Of a stretch of DNA of 33,791 nt, positions 7,799-16,544 are shown one piece after another. The position numbers and the translations under genes are program-made. Within the stretch, counting starts at the first letter, position 1; each line of letters starts with the position of its first letter. Source of the stretch: Candidatus Zixiibacteriota bacterium (GTDB lineage: Bacteria > Zixibacteria > MSB-5A5 > GN15 > PGXB01); NCBI GenBank assembly GCA_020058225.1, contig JAGVEJ010000160.1:1-33791 (forward strand), in the 5' to 3' direction. The notes beneath the pieces are model-generated. The model saw only the letters and a program-made list of their open reading frames with translations. It was not told where the DNA came from and searched no databases.

Positions 7799-9127
7799 TT
7801 GACACATCAAGCGCGAAAATCTGTCCCGCCGGGCCATGTCAGGTCAGCTGATCGGCCCACCAAATCCTCTCACAGTGGATTTTCCGGCCTTGGGATCGCC
7901 CCCGGTCTGCTCGATGCCATCGACCGCCTCAAATTCAGCGAACCAACACCGATCCAAAGGCAGTCCATCCCCACAAGTATTGAGGGGAAGGACCTCATTG
8001 CGATCGCTCAAACCGGGACCGGCAAGACACTCGCGTTTGCCGTTCCCATGATTCAGCGTCTGGCCCAAATCAAGGGACGCGGCCTCATCATTACTCCGAC
8101 TCGTGAATTGGCGCTTCAGATCGACGAAGCTCTCAATGATGTGGGTCGATCTCTGGGTCTGCGGACCACGGTGTTGATAGGTGGAGCGCCAATGGCGCCC
8201 CAGCGTCGCTCGCTCGAGCGGCAACCGCGTGTAATCGTCGCCACGCCGGGACGGCTGATTGACCACCTCGAGCGCCGGACTGTTAGTCTTGCCGACGTAC
8301 AAATTCTTGTCCTCGACGAGGCGGATCGGATGCTCGACATGGGCTTTGCTCCCCAGATTAACAGGATTCTGGCCGCCGTTCCGAAAAAACGTCAGATGAT
8401 GCTCTTTTCAGCGACCATGCCGGAGGAAATTCTGGCCCTGGCACGGCGGGAAATGCAGGTTCCGATTCATGTGGAGGTCGCCCCATCGGGTACAGCTCCA
8501 GCCAAAGTCGTTCAGGAGATGTTTTTCGTGGAAAAAGGGGCAAAGACGCAATTACTCAAGGTTATGCTTGAGCGGTATCTCGGCCCGGTGCTCATTTTCA
8601 CCCGGACCAAGCATGGGGCAAGAAAGCTGACGCGCGAGGTGAAAAGAATGGGGCATTCGGCCGCGGAGATCCATTCAAATCGGAGCATGCCACAGCGACG
8701 CGAGGCGCTCGACGGTTTCAAGTCGGGCAAATACCGCGCTCTGGTGGCGACCGATATCGCCTCCCGGGGAATCGATGTGTCCGGAATCGAGTTGGTTGTC
8801 AACTATGATCTGCCGTCCAATTCTGAGGATTATGTCCATCGTATCGGACGTACCGCGCGAGCAGGCCTATCGGGTCGGGCGATATCATTTGCCACCATCG
8901 ACCAGAAAAAAGATATCCGGGATATTGAGCGGTTGATTAGAACCAATATTCCAATAATGAAATTGCCCCCATTGCCGCTTCAGCGTCAAGGGGAATTATC
9001 GCCCAAATCCTCCCGCGCCGACGAACCGCCGCAACGCCCATATTCGGATCAACGGCCGTTAAAGAAATCGACTTCTTCGCGCCGTTCGTCTAATCGGGTA
9101 GGTTTCCGATGGCGGAAACGGACATAG
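7799..9127 (+). CDS. DEAD-box ATP-dependent RNA helicase (RhlE-like)
   Basis: 442 aa starting at TTG 7799, ten bases after GAGAGGA. It unwinds RNA duplexes using ATP in the cytoplasm. The motif set is complete: the Q-motif region with F28 and TPIQRQSIP (50-58), motif I AQTGTGKT (70-77), Ia PTRELALQ, GG, Ib TPGRL, motif II DEAD (173-176), motif III SAT (204-206), ATDIASRGID near 318-326 and motif VI HRIGRTAR (347-354). The C-terminal ~60 residues are basic, Ser/Pro/Arg-rich and disordered, as in RhlE-type proteins that bind RNA through such tails. Base composition is clearly more GC-rich than most of the window, with many GCG/CGC codons, which hints at a different history. A weak TTGACT-N18-TATGTA promoter may lie at 7749-7778. 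Confidence 0.93.
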   Translation: MTHQARKSVPPGHVRSADRPTKSSHSGFSGLGIAPGLLDAIDRLKFSEPTPIQRQSIPTSIEGKDLIAIAQTGTGKTLAFAVPMIQRLAQIKGRGLIITPTRELALQIDEALNDVGRSLGLRTTVLIGGAPMAPQRRSLERQPRVIVATPGRLIDHLERRTVSLADVQILVLDEADRMLDMGFAPQINRILAAVPKKRQMMLFSATMPEEILALARREMQVPIHVEVAPSGTAPAKVVQEMFFVEKGAKTQLLKVMLERYLGPVLIFTRTKHGARKLTREVKRMGHSAAEIHSNRSMPQRREALDGFKSGKYRALVATDIASRGIDVSGIELVVNYDLPSNSEDYVHRIGRTARAGLSGRAISFATIDQKKDIRDIERLIRTNIPIMKLPPLPLQRQGELSPKSSRADEPPQRPYSDQRPLKKSTSSRRSSNRVGFRWRKRT

Positions 9128-9554
9128 CAGTATTGTGGGATACATCATACTCCCGGAATATATCTCTGGTATGTTTCGGGAACGGATGCAAAAGGTAAGT
9201 TGGTTGTTGTGCATTGAGACCTCCTGTAATTTGGATCTTCATCCAATTCCGGGGGAGGTTCAAATTACCCATTCGCAAATCAATATTGGTTTTCTATTGA
9301 CAAGTCATTGGTGATAGTTTAGCTTTCAAGCAAGTGGGTGGGTTTGTCCTCAGAACCCATAACGAATCAGTTATTGTTTTATAAGTTTCCTTTCTGAAGG
9401 AAGCGACCTTCAGGGGAGTCTATTTTCATGCGATGGGAAATACTTCAATCGATGAAGATTTTTCAAAAAAGAGCCCCACCGTGATGTCAGAATGCCCACA
9501 AATGCTTCGTAAACAATTTAGTTATCATCTATCAATGAAATAGGAGGGGATTGT
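9128..9554. other. Gene-free stretch between helicase and dockerin protein
   Basis: No credible coding frame. It contains an imperfect hairpin at about 9221-9262 (GACCTCC...GGAGGTT with inner AATTTGGAT/ATCCAATT), which may end helicase transcription. A possible TTGACA lies at 9297-9302 without a convincing -10. A pair of overlapping hairpins lies at 9387-9413 (described as a finding). The ribosome site AGGAGGGG is at 9542-9549. Confidence 0.5.
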
Positions 9555-12323
9555 ATGGTAAAAATGAGGAAATTGATTAATTTTATTCACTTCCCAGTCT
9601 TAATTCTCGGCATATCAATTGTGGCTTTTGCTCAAGACAATAGGGATTATGATTCCCGAATAGTTCAGTCACCGATTATGATTCAAAAATGTGAAACAGC
9701 ATTCCAGAAGGATCTTTGCCGCGGTGCCATGATTCGCAGTAATATTGAAGAGAAACCGGGACCCGGTGTAAATAAGATCCTCTATGCAGTAGTCGATGAA
9801 GATCCGGGCACATTTTTGCGCATGGAACCGGGTGGGAATGAATGGCTTGAGATTGAATTTCAAGGTGCATGGTATTGGGTAAATCAGATTGAAATTCAAT
9901 ATCGAGGAAATAATAATTTTAAGTTGGCGACATTCAGTACAAAGGGCTCGGCGCAGGATCTAATTCCACTGTCAATCGAGGATAGAGAATTGGAGAATGC
10001 GAATTTCAGCAAATTTATCGAAATTGAGCCCATCAAGGCAAAAGGTTTAAGATTTTCAATGCCGGCAGATGGAAAAGGCGCTAAGGGGGTCGATATTTAT
10101 GAAATAAAAGCATGGTTCTACTTTCCCGATCCCGACAAGGTCAAAAGGGGAATTGATGATCCCGAAAACTGGCTTCTTTGCGAAAATATCGACGGCATGG
10201 GCGCTGATGATATGAAGCCATTCTGGACCAAAATCTCGGGTCTTGGGGGATGGTGTCCCAACTCCTCTCATTGGTGCCATTGGTGGAATGGGTCAGCTGC
10301 TTGGGCAGGTGATTTCAAGGGTGCGGTCGTGGGGGGGGCGGAAGATAACCATACTGGGGCTTGGACGGGGATGGACTATCACGATATGGCGGCGATCGCT
10401 CTCCACGGATACCCGTGCGGCATTGTTTTCCCCAACGGCCCGCCACCATTGAGCCCGGTTCTTGTACCAAGTGACATTTTGTCGGCATGGGGGGAGAGGG
10501 ACAATGAATGGTTTGTCGCTCTGAGCTGTAGTCCCTATGCTTGGCCAAATTGCCCATGGAGTTGGGCAGCAGGGTTTAATGGTCAGCATCTGCAATGTGG
10601 ATTCACGACCACAGCCTATGCGACTGGTGGCGCTTTCCTTGGTGGCTTTGCGGAATTGATGATAAGAAGAAATATGTGGGATCCGGCTCTGCCAATAACA
10701 ATGTCATGGTTTTTGGCAAGGGCGCTCTGGCAACCGGCAGGCACTTGTGTGCTCGTACTGGCCGATGATTGGGCAGGGTATTCTGATTATCTCTGGACGC
10801 AGGGATGGGTTTCTCCCGACCCCTCGCCCCCGCTGGGAATCGTCTGGGCGATGTGGGACCCTCCCTTTAATGCAAAGGAATCGGAAACACAAACCTATCC
10901 TCCTCCTTTAACTCAACAGGAAGAATATTCGATTGCGAAAATAGGATCCCCTACGGAATCAGTCAACTTCTCCGCAAAAGGCTCAAACGGCATTCCAGTC
11001 AGAACTTCCCGGCATCTTATCAAAAAATCTTTCCCTGACAGCATGATGGTATATCAACTCCAGGCAATCAATATCGATAGTGGAGTCATCGCGGAGCTTG
11101 CAAGCGATATATGTGCCAGAGAAGGTGTTCTCTGTAATCCCGACATAGGTCAAGATGAGGAAGGAAATTGGTGGGCAAGTGATTCAAGTTCTATACTGTG
11201 GGGTAATCCCGCGATTGGATTTCTGCAGTTTGCCAATTCGGATAAGTATCTCGCCAAACTGAATTCGCCGCCTTCGCTCCCGCCGGCCATAACCGCTTTA
11301 GTGGAAGCTATCGACAGACTTCAAGAAATGGGCCTTAGTCGAGTGGACGCATGTTCGGCGTCAGTATCATTTAACATCCAATCAGCCTACGACCTCGATC
11401 TCTTTCAACTGCTTCCAGATTCCTCTTTCGACCTATCCATTAACACTGAATTCAATCGGTGTGTCGATGGTTATAATGTTTATGGACCCGGAGGGCACAT
11501 TTCAATGACCTTTGGCGAGAATCTCGAAATGCAGCATTTTACCTGCGGAGGATGGCAAAACCTCATTAATCCTGTCAAAGAGCGGATCATCACTGTCACT
11601 GAAGCTATCAATCTGCTGAATAGTATGGGTGAAGATGCTACTATTGGAGGGATCCCTCCCGAATTCGATACCTTGCTTATTGATGATGATAGCACCGAAG
11701 CGGCATATTACAACTCGAATGGCGACTGGGATACCGATATTCTCGAACCAATTTATAAATTTAAATGCTACGCCGTCAGCTCTTTTGACACGGTGCCATG
11801 CGTCATATTTGTTCCCGCACGGGCTTCTTTACTACGTGGCATTATCAATGAACCAAAAGACAACAGCTCATTTAAGAAAGAAATTACTGTAACATTTGAC
11901 GCGACCGCAATGGGTGGAGTTGCTCCTTATGCCTATAAATGGTATTCCGATGTCGATGGCTATTTGGGAAGCGGCGCTTCTCTCGCCATTAATCATCTAT
12001 CAGTTAAGAAAAAAGACACGGTTGTGTTAGCGCACACGATTACGCTTGAAGTAATTGATAATGTTGGTATGATCGACAGCATGCGGATTTCACTAACGAT
12101 TCTACCCTGCTGTGATCTGGCCGGCGACGCCAGCAATAATGGAAATGTCAATGTCATAGATGTTACTTATTTAATTAATTACTTATATAAAGGGGGTGCG
12201 AAGCCCATCTGCTCTGCTGAAGGCGACGCTAATGGCAACGGCATTATCAACGTACAGGATATAACATCTTTGATCAATTATCTCTATAAGCATGGTGCGG
12301 CACCCATTTGCCGTCCGGAATAG
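9555..12323 (+). CDS. Secreted dockerin-tagged protein with discoidin-like and HG/C (caspase-like?) regions
   Basis: 922 aa, with ATG preceded by AGGAGGGG. Signal peptide at 1-26 (core FPVLILGISIVAFA). Residues ~60-190 have the strand pattern of an F5/8-type (discoidin) jelly roll, ending in VDIYEIKAWF. Residues ~200-425 are Trp-rich and contain IALHG (His284) and, 41 residues later, VALSC (Cys325), then a GxHLxxGFTTT-like segment. This layout resembles DUF6345-type domains as I remember them and, loosely, clan-CD peptidases. Residues ~770-850 look PKD/Ig-like (VAPYAYKWYSDVDG). The last 71 residues are a type-I dockerin: two calcium-loop repeats (GDASNNGNVN and GDANGNGIIN), each followed by LINYLYK. 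Dockerins bind cohesins, so surface anchoring or complex assembly is inferred. Catalysis is unproven. Confidence 0.85.
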   Translation: MVKMRKLINFIHFPVLILGISIVAFAQDNRDYDSRIVQSPIMIQKCETAFQKDLCRGAMIRSNIEEKPGPGVNKILYAVVDEDPGTFLRMEPGGNEWLEIEFQGAWYWVNQIEIQYRGNNNFKLATFSTKGSAQDLIPLSIEDRELENANFSKFIEIEPIKAKGLRFSMPADGKGAKGVDIYEIKAWFYFPDPDKVKRGIDDPENWLLCENIDGMGADDMKPFWTKISGLGGWCPNSSHWCHWWNGSAAWAGDFKGAVVGGAEDNHTGAWTGMDYHDMAAIALHGYPCGIVFPNGPPPLSPVLVPSDILSAWGERDNEWFVALSCSPYAWPNCPWSWAAGFNGQHLQCGFTTTAYATGGAFLGGFAELMIRRNMWDPALPITMSWFLARALWQPAGTCVLVLADDWAGYSDYLWTQGWVSPDPSPPLGIVWAMWDPPFNAKESETQTYPPPLTQQEEYSIAKIGSPTESVNFSAKGSNGIPVRTSRHLIKKSFPDSMMVYQLQAINIDSGVIAELASDICAREGVLCNPDIGQDEEGNWWASDSSSILWGNPAIGFLQFANSDKYLAKLNSPPSLPPAITALVEAIDRLQEMGLSRVDACSASVSFNIQSAYDLDLFQLLPDSSFDLSINTEFNRCVDGYNVYGPGGHISMTFGENLEMQHFTCGGWQNLINPVKERIITVTEAINLLNSMGEDATIGGIPPEFDTLLIDDDSTEAAYYNSNGDWDTDILEPIYKFKCYAVSSFDTVPCVIFVPARASLLRGIINEPKDNSSFKKEITVTFDATAMGGVAPYAYKWYSDVDGYLGSGASLAINHLSVKKKDTVVLAHTITLEVIDNVGMIDSMRISLTILPCCDLAGDASNNGNVNVIDVTYLINYLYKGGAKPICSAEGDANGNGIINVQDITSLINYLYKHGAAPICRPE

Positions 12324-12397
12324 GCAAACATCAGACGTCTTAAGATAATAACATATATGAATATCGTCTTGCCCCGAAAATGAATCGATGAACAGGA

Positions 12398-12422
12398 AGG
12401 CCGCCCTATTTCAGGGCGGCCT
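12398..12422. terminator. Strong hairpin between convergent genes
   Basis: AGGCCGCCCT and AGGGCGGCCT form a perfect 10-bp GC-rich stem around the loop ATTTC. It sits 75 bp after the dockerin protein stop and 93 bp before the end of the minus-strand TPM gene. No T-run follows on either strand, so termination efficiency is uncertain. Confidence 0.55.
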
Positions 12423-12514
12423 GAAATATAGACTTTCACACTCCTTCAAAATTCCGATATTTTCAATAATAGGCCATTTACCGCCTAAGCCGGAATCGCG
12501 GCAATCAGGGGTTT

Positions 12515-13147
12515 TCAGTCGATAATTTTTGGTTTGTCGGGCAGTTCGTTGATGTCGCCGCTTTCGCGGGGAAAATTGCGAGCAAGTTCAACCGCAATCG
12601 TTTCAATCGCCTGAATGATTCCTTCTGCATGTTTGCCCTGTTTCATGGCATTGACTATTGTTGCATGTGGAGCGTGCCAGTAGTCGGGCGGCACTTTGGA
12701 AGCGATACCTTTGTCAGCCACAATCGCGGCCTGCTCTTCTTCGAGCGATACAAAAATCAGAACACCCGTAAGCGCGCGTGCAGGCGTCATCTGGCGAAAA
12801 ATGCCCAGCGAACGTTTCCAAACAACCTTGCGCCGGCGTTCACTGCGCCTGAGCAACCGCCCCCATCCGAAATAAGCGACCACAAATCCGACCGCTCCCC
12901 ACAGGATTCCCTGTGTGGCATTGTAGTAAACCCCCCAGCTAACTTCGCGCGTAAGGTAAAGAGCCGCAAGCATGCAGATGAGAGTGAACCCCAGCGAATA
13001 AACTAACCGCTCAACGTTCCAGCTCCGGGAATGGGAAGCCAACTCGACCACTATCTCGCCGCTGGTTGACAGTTCGGCCTTTTTCACCGTCGCCTCGATA
13101 GCATCGAAGTCAGCTTTAGAAAAATACTTATCAATAAGTGATGCCAT
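12515..13147 (-). CDS. TPM-domain membrane protein (second TPM paralogue)
   Basis: 210 aa with ATG preceded by AGGAGGG. The TPM (DUF477) pattern begins at FSKADFDAIEATVKKAE and STSGEIVVEL. It is then interrupted by two likely membrane segments (about 50-66 and 79-97) and a basic RRSERRRK stretch, and resumes at LTGVLIFVSLEEEQAAIVADKGI and GIIQAIETIAVELARNF. TPM domains occur beside LemA genes in many bacteria and are thought to act at the membrane; their biochemical role is not settled. It is the last gene of a three-gene operon, 14 bp after the first TPM gene. The TPM fold split by a transmembrane hairpin is seen in other small members. Confidence 0.8.
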   Translation of the reverse strand: MASLIDKYFSKADFDAIEATVKKAELSTSGEIVVELASHSRSWNVERLVYSLGFTLICMLAALYLTREVSWGVYYNATQGILWGAVGFVVAYFGWGRLLRRSERRRKVVWKRSLGIFRQMTPARALTGVLIFVSLEEEQAAIVADKGIASKVPPDYWHAPHATIVNAMKQGKHAEGIIQAIETIAVELARNFPRESGDINELPDKPKIID

Positions 13148-13161
13148 ATTCTATAACCCTC

Positions 13162-13896
13162 CTACCAGCCACCGCTTGCGCCACCGCCGCCGGATGACCC
13201 GCCGCCGAAACTGAAACCACCTCCGCCCCCTCTTCCGCCACTGAATGAGCCGCCGCCAAATCCACTGCTAAACGGCCCACCAAATCTTCGACCAGTCAAA
13301 CGACGTCGGCGAAGAATCGCTGTCAGCAAGAAGAGGACGAACAATCCAAGCGGCATTAGGACTGGTATCCCATCGTGATTTCCATTCTTCGGCGGGGGCG
13401 GGTTGTACTCCCCACCAATTGCCTGCGCTATTCCGTCGAGCACCGCGTTTACACCGGCGACGTAGTCACCTTTGCGAAAATGCTGTGCCATCGGTGAATT
13501 GCGGTTCACAAGCCGGCCGCTTTCAATATCAGTCAACTTCCCTTCAAGACCATACCCGACTTCAACCCGGGCTTCTCTTTCCTGTATCGCTACCAGAAAC
13601 AGGACGCCATTGTCATTATCTTTCTGACCAATACCCCAAGCTTTGAATAAATCATGCGCGTAATCCTCGATCGATTGATCGCCAATTGTCGGTACAATCA
13701 ACACGCCGATCTCACTGCCCGTTTGAGCACGATAAGCGCTGGCTTTGGATTCAAGTTGCTGGATATCACTTTGGCTGAGTATGTTGGCCCGGTCGGTGAC
13801 AAGACCTTCATAATCAGGCAACTGCGAACTGGCCAGAAGACCGGCCGCCACCAGCAATACGATAATTACAGGAAAGGTCTTTCTCACTCGGATCAA
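13162..13896 (-). CDS. TPM-domain (YgcG-like) exported protein with Gly-rich tail
   Basis: 244 aa. Start TTG at 13896 follows the LemA stop by five bases; an in-frame GTG three codons later is an alternative. There is a signal peptide (FPVIIVLLVAAGLLASS), then a TPM domain at about residues 28-160 (YEGLVTDRANILSQ, GSEIGVLIVPTI, DNGVLFLVAIQEREARVEVGYGLEG, a typical series). One transmembrane segment lies near 176-190, followed by an RRRR stop-transfer signal, and the last ~45 residues are Gly/Ser/Phe-rich. This is the canonical layout of YgcG/TPM proteins partnered with LemA. A role in envelope assembly or stress is suggested by family context only. Confidence 0.88.
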   Translation of the reverse strand: MIRVRKTFPVIIVLLVAAGLLASSQLPDYEGLVTDRANILSQSDIQQLESKASAYRAQTGSEIGVLIVPTIGDQSIEDYAHDLFKAWGIGQKDNDNGVLFLVAIQEREARVEVGYGLEGKLTDIESGRLVNRNSPMAQHFRKGDYVAGVNAVLDGIAQAIGGEYNPPPPKNGNHDGIPVLMPLGLFVLFLLTAILRRRRLTGRRFGGPFSSGFGGGSFSGGRGGGGGFSFGGGSSGGGGASGGW

Positions 13897-13901
13897 TCCG
13901 C

Positions 13902-14519
13902 CTACTTATTGTTGAAGGCGTCTTTCACGCTGGGGGCTGTCTGAGCGTCGGCCTGCGCCGCAAAAAACTGCTTCTCATACGGGAAACCGAAGATTGCGCC
14001 CGCGATAAGCGCCTTGACACCCTTCTGACGGAAGGTGTTGTAATCACGGACCGATTCGTTGTAAGAGCGCCGTTCCTGGGTAATGCGATTCTCGGTTCCT
14101 TCGAGCTGAGTCAGCAGATCGGAGTACAGCTGGTCCCCTTTGATCTGTGGGTACTGCTCAACGACCACGTTAATAAACGAATTCAACTGACGTGAAAGCT
14201 GGCTCGCCAGCGAATCCAGAAGCGCCGGGTCCTTGCTCCCCAGAGCAGTCTCAGCGGATCCCTTAAGATCGATTACACGCTGACGCATAGCGATCACTTC
14301 GGTCAGGGTCGCCTGTTGCCTCTGCATGAAATTATCCACGCTTGCCACCAGATTCGGAACGAGATCAAACCGACGCTGGTAAACGTTCTGCACCTGCGCC
14401 CATTTTTCATCGACCCCCTGGGAACGATCGATCAATCCACCGCGACCGGACCAAATCCAGCCGCCGATAATGAGGACAAGCAGAAAAATAACGCCTATAA
14501 CAATACCGACAATTCTCAT
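13902..14519 (-). CDS. lemA: LemA family protein
   Basis: 205 aa with ATG preceded by AAGGAG. One N-terminal membrane segment (IVGIVIGVIFLLVLIIGGWIW) precedes the conserved LemA helical bundle: VDEKWAQVQNVYQRRFDLVPNLV, then QRQQATLTEVIAMR, SRQLNSFINVVVEQYPQIKGDQ and NRITQERRSYNESVRDYN. The family is membrane-anchored with a long coiled helical domain facing the periplasm; its precise function is unknown. It heads an operon with two TPM genes, a widely conserved grouping. The three genes are somewhat more GC-rich than the AT-rich genes after 16 kb. Confidence 0.93.
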   Translation of the reverse strand: MRIVGIVIGVIFLLVLIIGGWIWSGRGGLIDRSQGVDEKWAQVQNVYQRRFDLVPNLVASVDNFMQRQQATLTEVIAMRQRVIDLKGSAETALGSKDPALLDSLASQLSRQLNSFINVVVEQYPQIKGDQLYSDLLTQLEGTENRITQERRSYNESVRDYNTFRQKGVKALIAGAIFGFPYEKQFFAAQADAQTAPSVKDAFNNK

Positions 14520-15311
14520 CGTTGTCTCCTTTCACACCTCCACTTACGAGACGAGAGCCCTCTTTGTTACAAAAATCGGCAGTCTCCTAATGACAGGCCG
14601 TCTGGAACACTCATCTGGGAGTTTATATACATGGTTAAATGCCCAGAGCGCAATAAGAAAATATGATTCAATATATTTCATGGCACACCCAGAGTCTATC
14701 TGTTAGTTTCTCTCGAGGCAGTTTGCAACATAGCAACTACTTATCGGCCGCATCCCGTCACAGATTCCCGGCGACTTCAAAGTTGTCAATATTGCTCCAA
14801 GGCCTTCCCATCCTCTATTCGTGGCGGACCTGTTAACGTCCATGGGAATGTTTAAAAGTGTGTGTCCTTGGATTCAGGCGACGTTTTCGATTACCCGGTT
14901 GCGATTTGCGCCTTGCGGCATCAGCCATTGATATCAGGTCCGACGGGAGTCGGACCTCTCCTTCTATCGGCCATCAGAACGGGCGGGTTAAAACAAACTG
15001 CCATTTATTTATTAATGAGGATATCAATAGCTTAATCCGTCATTTCTCATGACTATTGCCGATTCGCGCATAGTATAATTATAATCGAACCTTGTGCTGG
15101 AGGACCGTAAAAGCCTGCCAAAAATGAAACCGGATCGCTTTCGCTCAATCATAGCGAAACGTGAGTTTGAAAGTTCTGGGTATTAACAAGTTAACCCACT
15201 CAATCTTCCAATAACAAGAACAAGGCTAAATTGTGAATTCCAGCCTAAACGTTCTGAGTTCTGGACGGTAAATGGCCGCTTTTTATTTGAGTTTGAGCTG
15301 AAGAAATCGAA
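14520..15311. other. Gene-free stretch, 792 bp, with one perfect hairpin
   Basis: No frame with convincing codon use was found; a 64-codon frame at 14858-15052 runs through a hairpin and has no ribosome site. AGGTCCGAC-GGGA-GTCGGACCT at 14936-14957 is a perfect 9-bp stem with a four-base loop. A weaker TTCGCT/AGCGAA hairpin lies near 15137-15161. The stretch upstream of LemA probably contains its promoter, but no clear pair of hexamers was identified. Confidence 0.5.
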
Positions 15312-16544
15312 CTATAGTCCCATGCTCAAACCGGCAATCCAGCCGGTTGTCCAGGCGTTCTGAAAATTAAATCCCCCAGTAAGGCCATCAATGTCTAAAA
15401 TCTCGCCGGCAAAATACAACCCGGGACATCGTTTGCTCTGCAAAGTTCTAAAATCAACTTCCTTGAGACTAACTCCACCACAGGTTACAAATTCATCCTT
15501 GAAAACCCCTTTTCCGCTAATGGCAAAACGCCCATGAGTAAGTTCGGCGATGATTGATTTCATAGCGCTTCTAGTCATATTCATCCAAGCAGTATCCTCG
15601 GCTACTCCCGTAAGTTGCACTATCCGACTCCAGTATCTCCGGGGAACGGGAAGAACGTTCACGCCTTGAACTCGTTTCTTGCCGTTTTGTTCCTTGCAAA
15701 CAATCAGCATTTGATATAGTTGCTCGGAACTATAATTCGGCAATAAATTGACTGCCAGCTCTGCCTGATAGCTGTTATCATGAAGTATTCTTGCTCCCCA
15801 TGCTGATAATTTAAGCACAGCCGGTCCGGATAATCCCCAATGCGTAATAAGCAGGGCGCCGGCCTGTTCTAACTTTTTTTTATCGTTGGTTGTCAAAGTA
15901 AGTTTTACATTCTCAAAACTTATTCCAGATAGACCATCAAGACGCGGATCGGCCACTTTGAAAGTAAACAGCGAGGGGACACAAGGCACAATGGTATGCC
16001 CCAAAGTCTCTGCCAAATGATGCCCCTGAGTATTACCGCCGGTAGCCAATAGCGCCCGATCGTATTGTTCCCGCACTCCATTTTGGAACTTAATTTCAAA
16101 TTGCGGGGGTTTTACATCTTGGGAAATAGTTTCAATACTTTTCACTCTGGCGCCAAGTCGAATTTTAATTTTATTTGTTGCCGCGATATTTAGCAGGCAA
16201 TCAATAATGGTTGATGATTTGTCGGTTATCGGAAACATTCTGCCATCATCTTCGACTTTCAGGGGAACTCCATGCTTTTCAAACCAAGCAACAGTATCGC
16301 GAGGTTGAAATCGACTGAACGACCCTCGCAATTCTTTATTTCCTCGCGGATAATATTTTACTAATTCGGCCGGGTCAAAACAGTGATTTGTTACATTGCA
16401 ACGTCCACCACCGGAAATGCGCACTTTGGATAGCGGTTGTTTGGTTGCTTCGAGTATTGCAATTTCGGCTGATGGGTTATGAGTTGCGGCAGAAATGGCG
16501 CCAAAGACTCCTGCCGGACCGGCCCCGATAACTGCTATACGCAC
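15312..16544 (-). CDS. HI0933/BaiN-family flavoprotein, NAD(P)/FAD-dependent oxidoreductase
   Basis: 410 aa starting at GTG 16544. The N-terminal Rossmann dinucleotide fold has GAGPAG at 8-13 (VIGAGPAGVFGAISA) binding the FAD ADP moiety. KVRISGGGRCNVTN near 40-53 is the family signature. GRMFPITDKSSTIID, a second motif ALLATGG near 164-170, and the C-terminal GLYFAGEILDIDGLTGGFNFQNA close the FAD site. The length is normal for the family (about 400 aa). Relatives include YhiN and the bile-acid enzyme BaiN; most members have no known substrate, so a redox role is all that can be stated. The gene is monocistronic, with no partner nearby. Confidence 0.92.
   Translation of the reverse strand: MRIAVIGAGPAGVFGAISAATHNPSAEIAILEATKQPLSKVRISGGGRCNVTNHCFDPAELVKYYPRGNKELRGSFSRFQPRDTVAWFEKHGVPLKVEDDGRMFPITDKSSTIIDCLLNIAATNKIKIRLGARVKSIETISQDVKPPQFEIKFQNGVREQYDRALLATGGNTQGHHLAETLGHTIVPCVPSLFTFKVADPRLDGLSGISFENVKLTLTTNDKKKLEQAGALLITHWGLSGPAVLKLSAWGARILHDNSYQAELAVNLLPNYSSEQLYQMLIVCKEQNGKKRVQGVNVLPVPRRYWSRIVQLTGVAEDTAWMNMTRSAMKSIIAELTHGRFAISGKGVFKDEFVTCGGVSLKEVDFRTLQSKRCPGLYFAGEILDIDGLTGGFNFQNAWTTGWIAGLSMGL

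Noticed and set aside
9221-9262. Imperfect hairpin after the helicase considered as a riboswitch or strong terminator
   Set aside because: No T-run and no match to a remembered riboswitch core; kept only as a structure in the gene-free stretch.
14858-15052. 64-codon plus-strand frame in the gene-free region after LemA
   Set aside because: It runs through a perfect hairpin, has no ribosome site and has Arg/Ser-rich content typical of non-coding frames.
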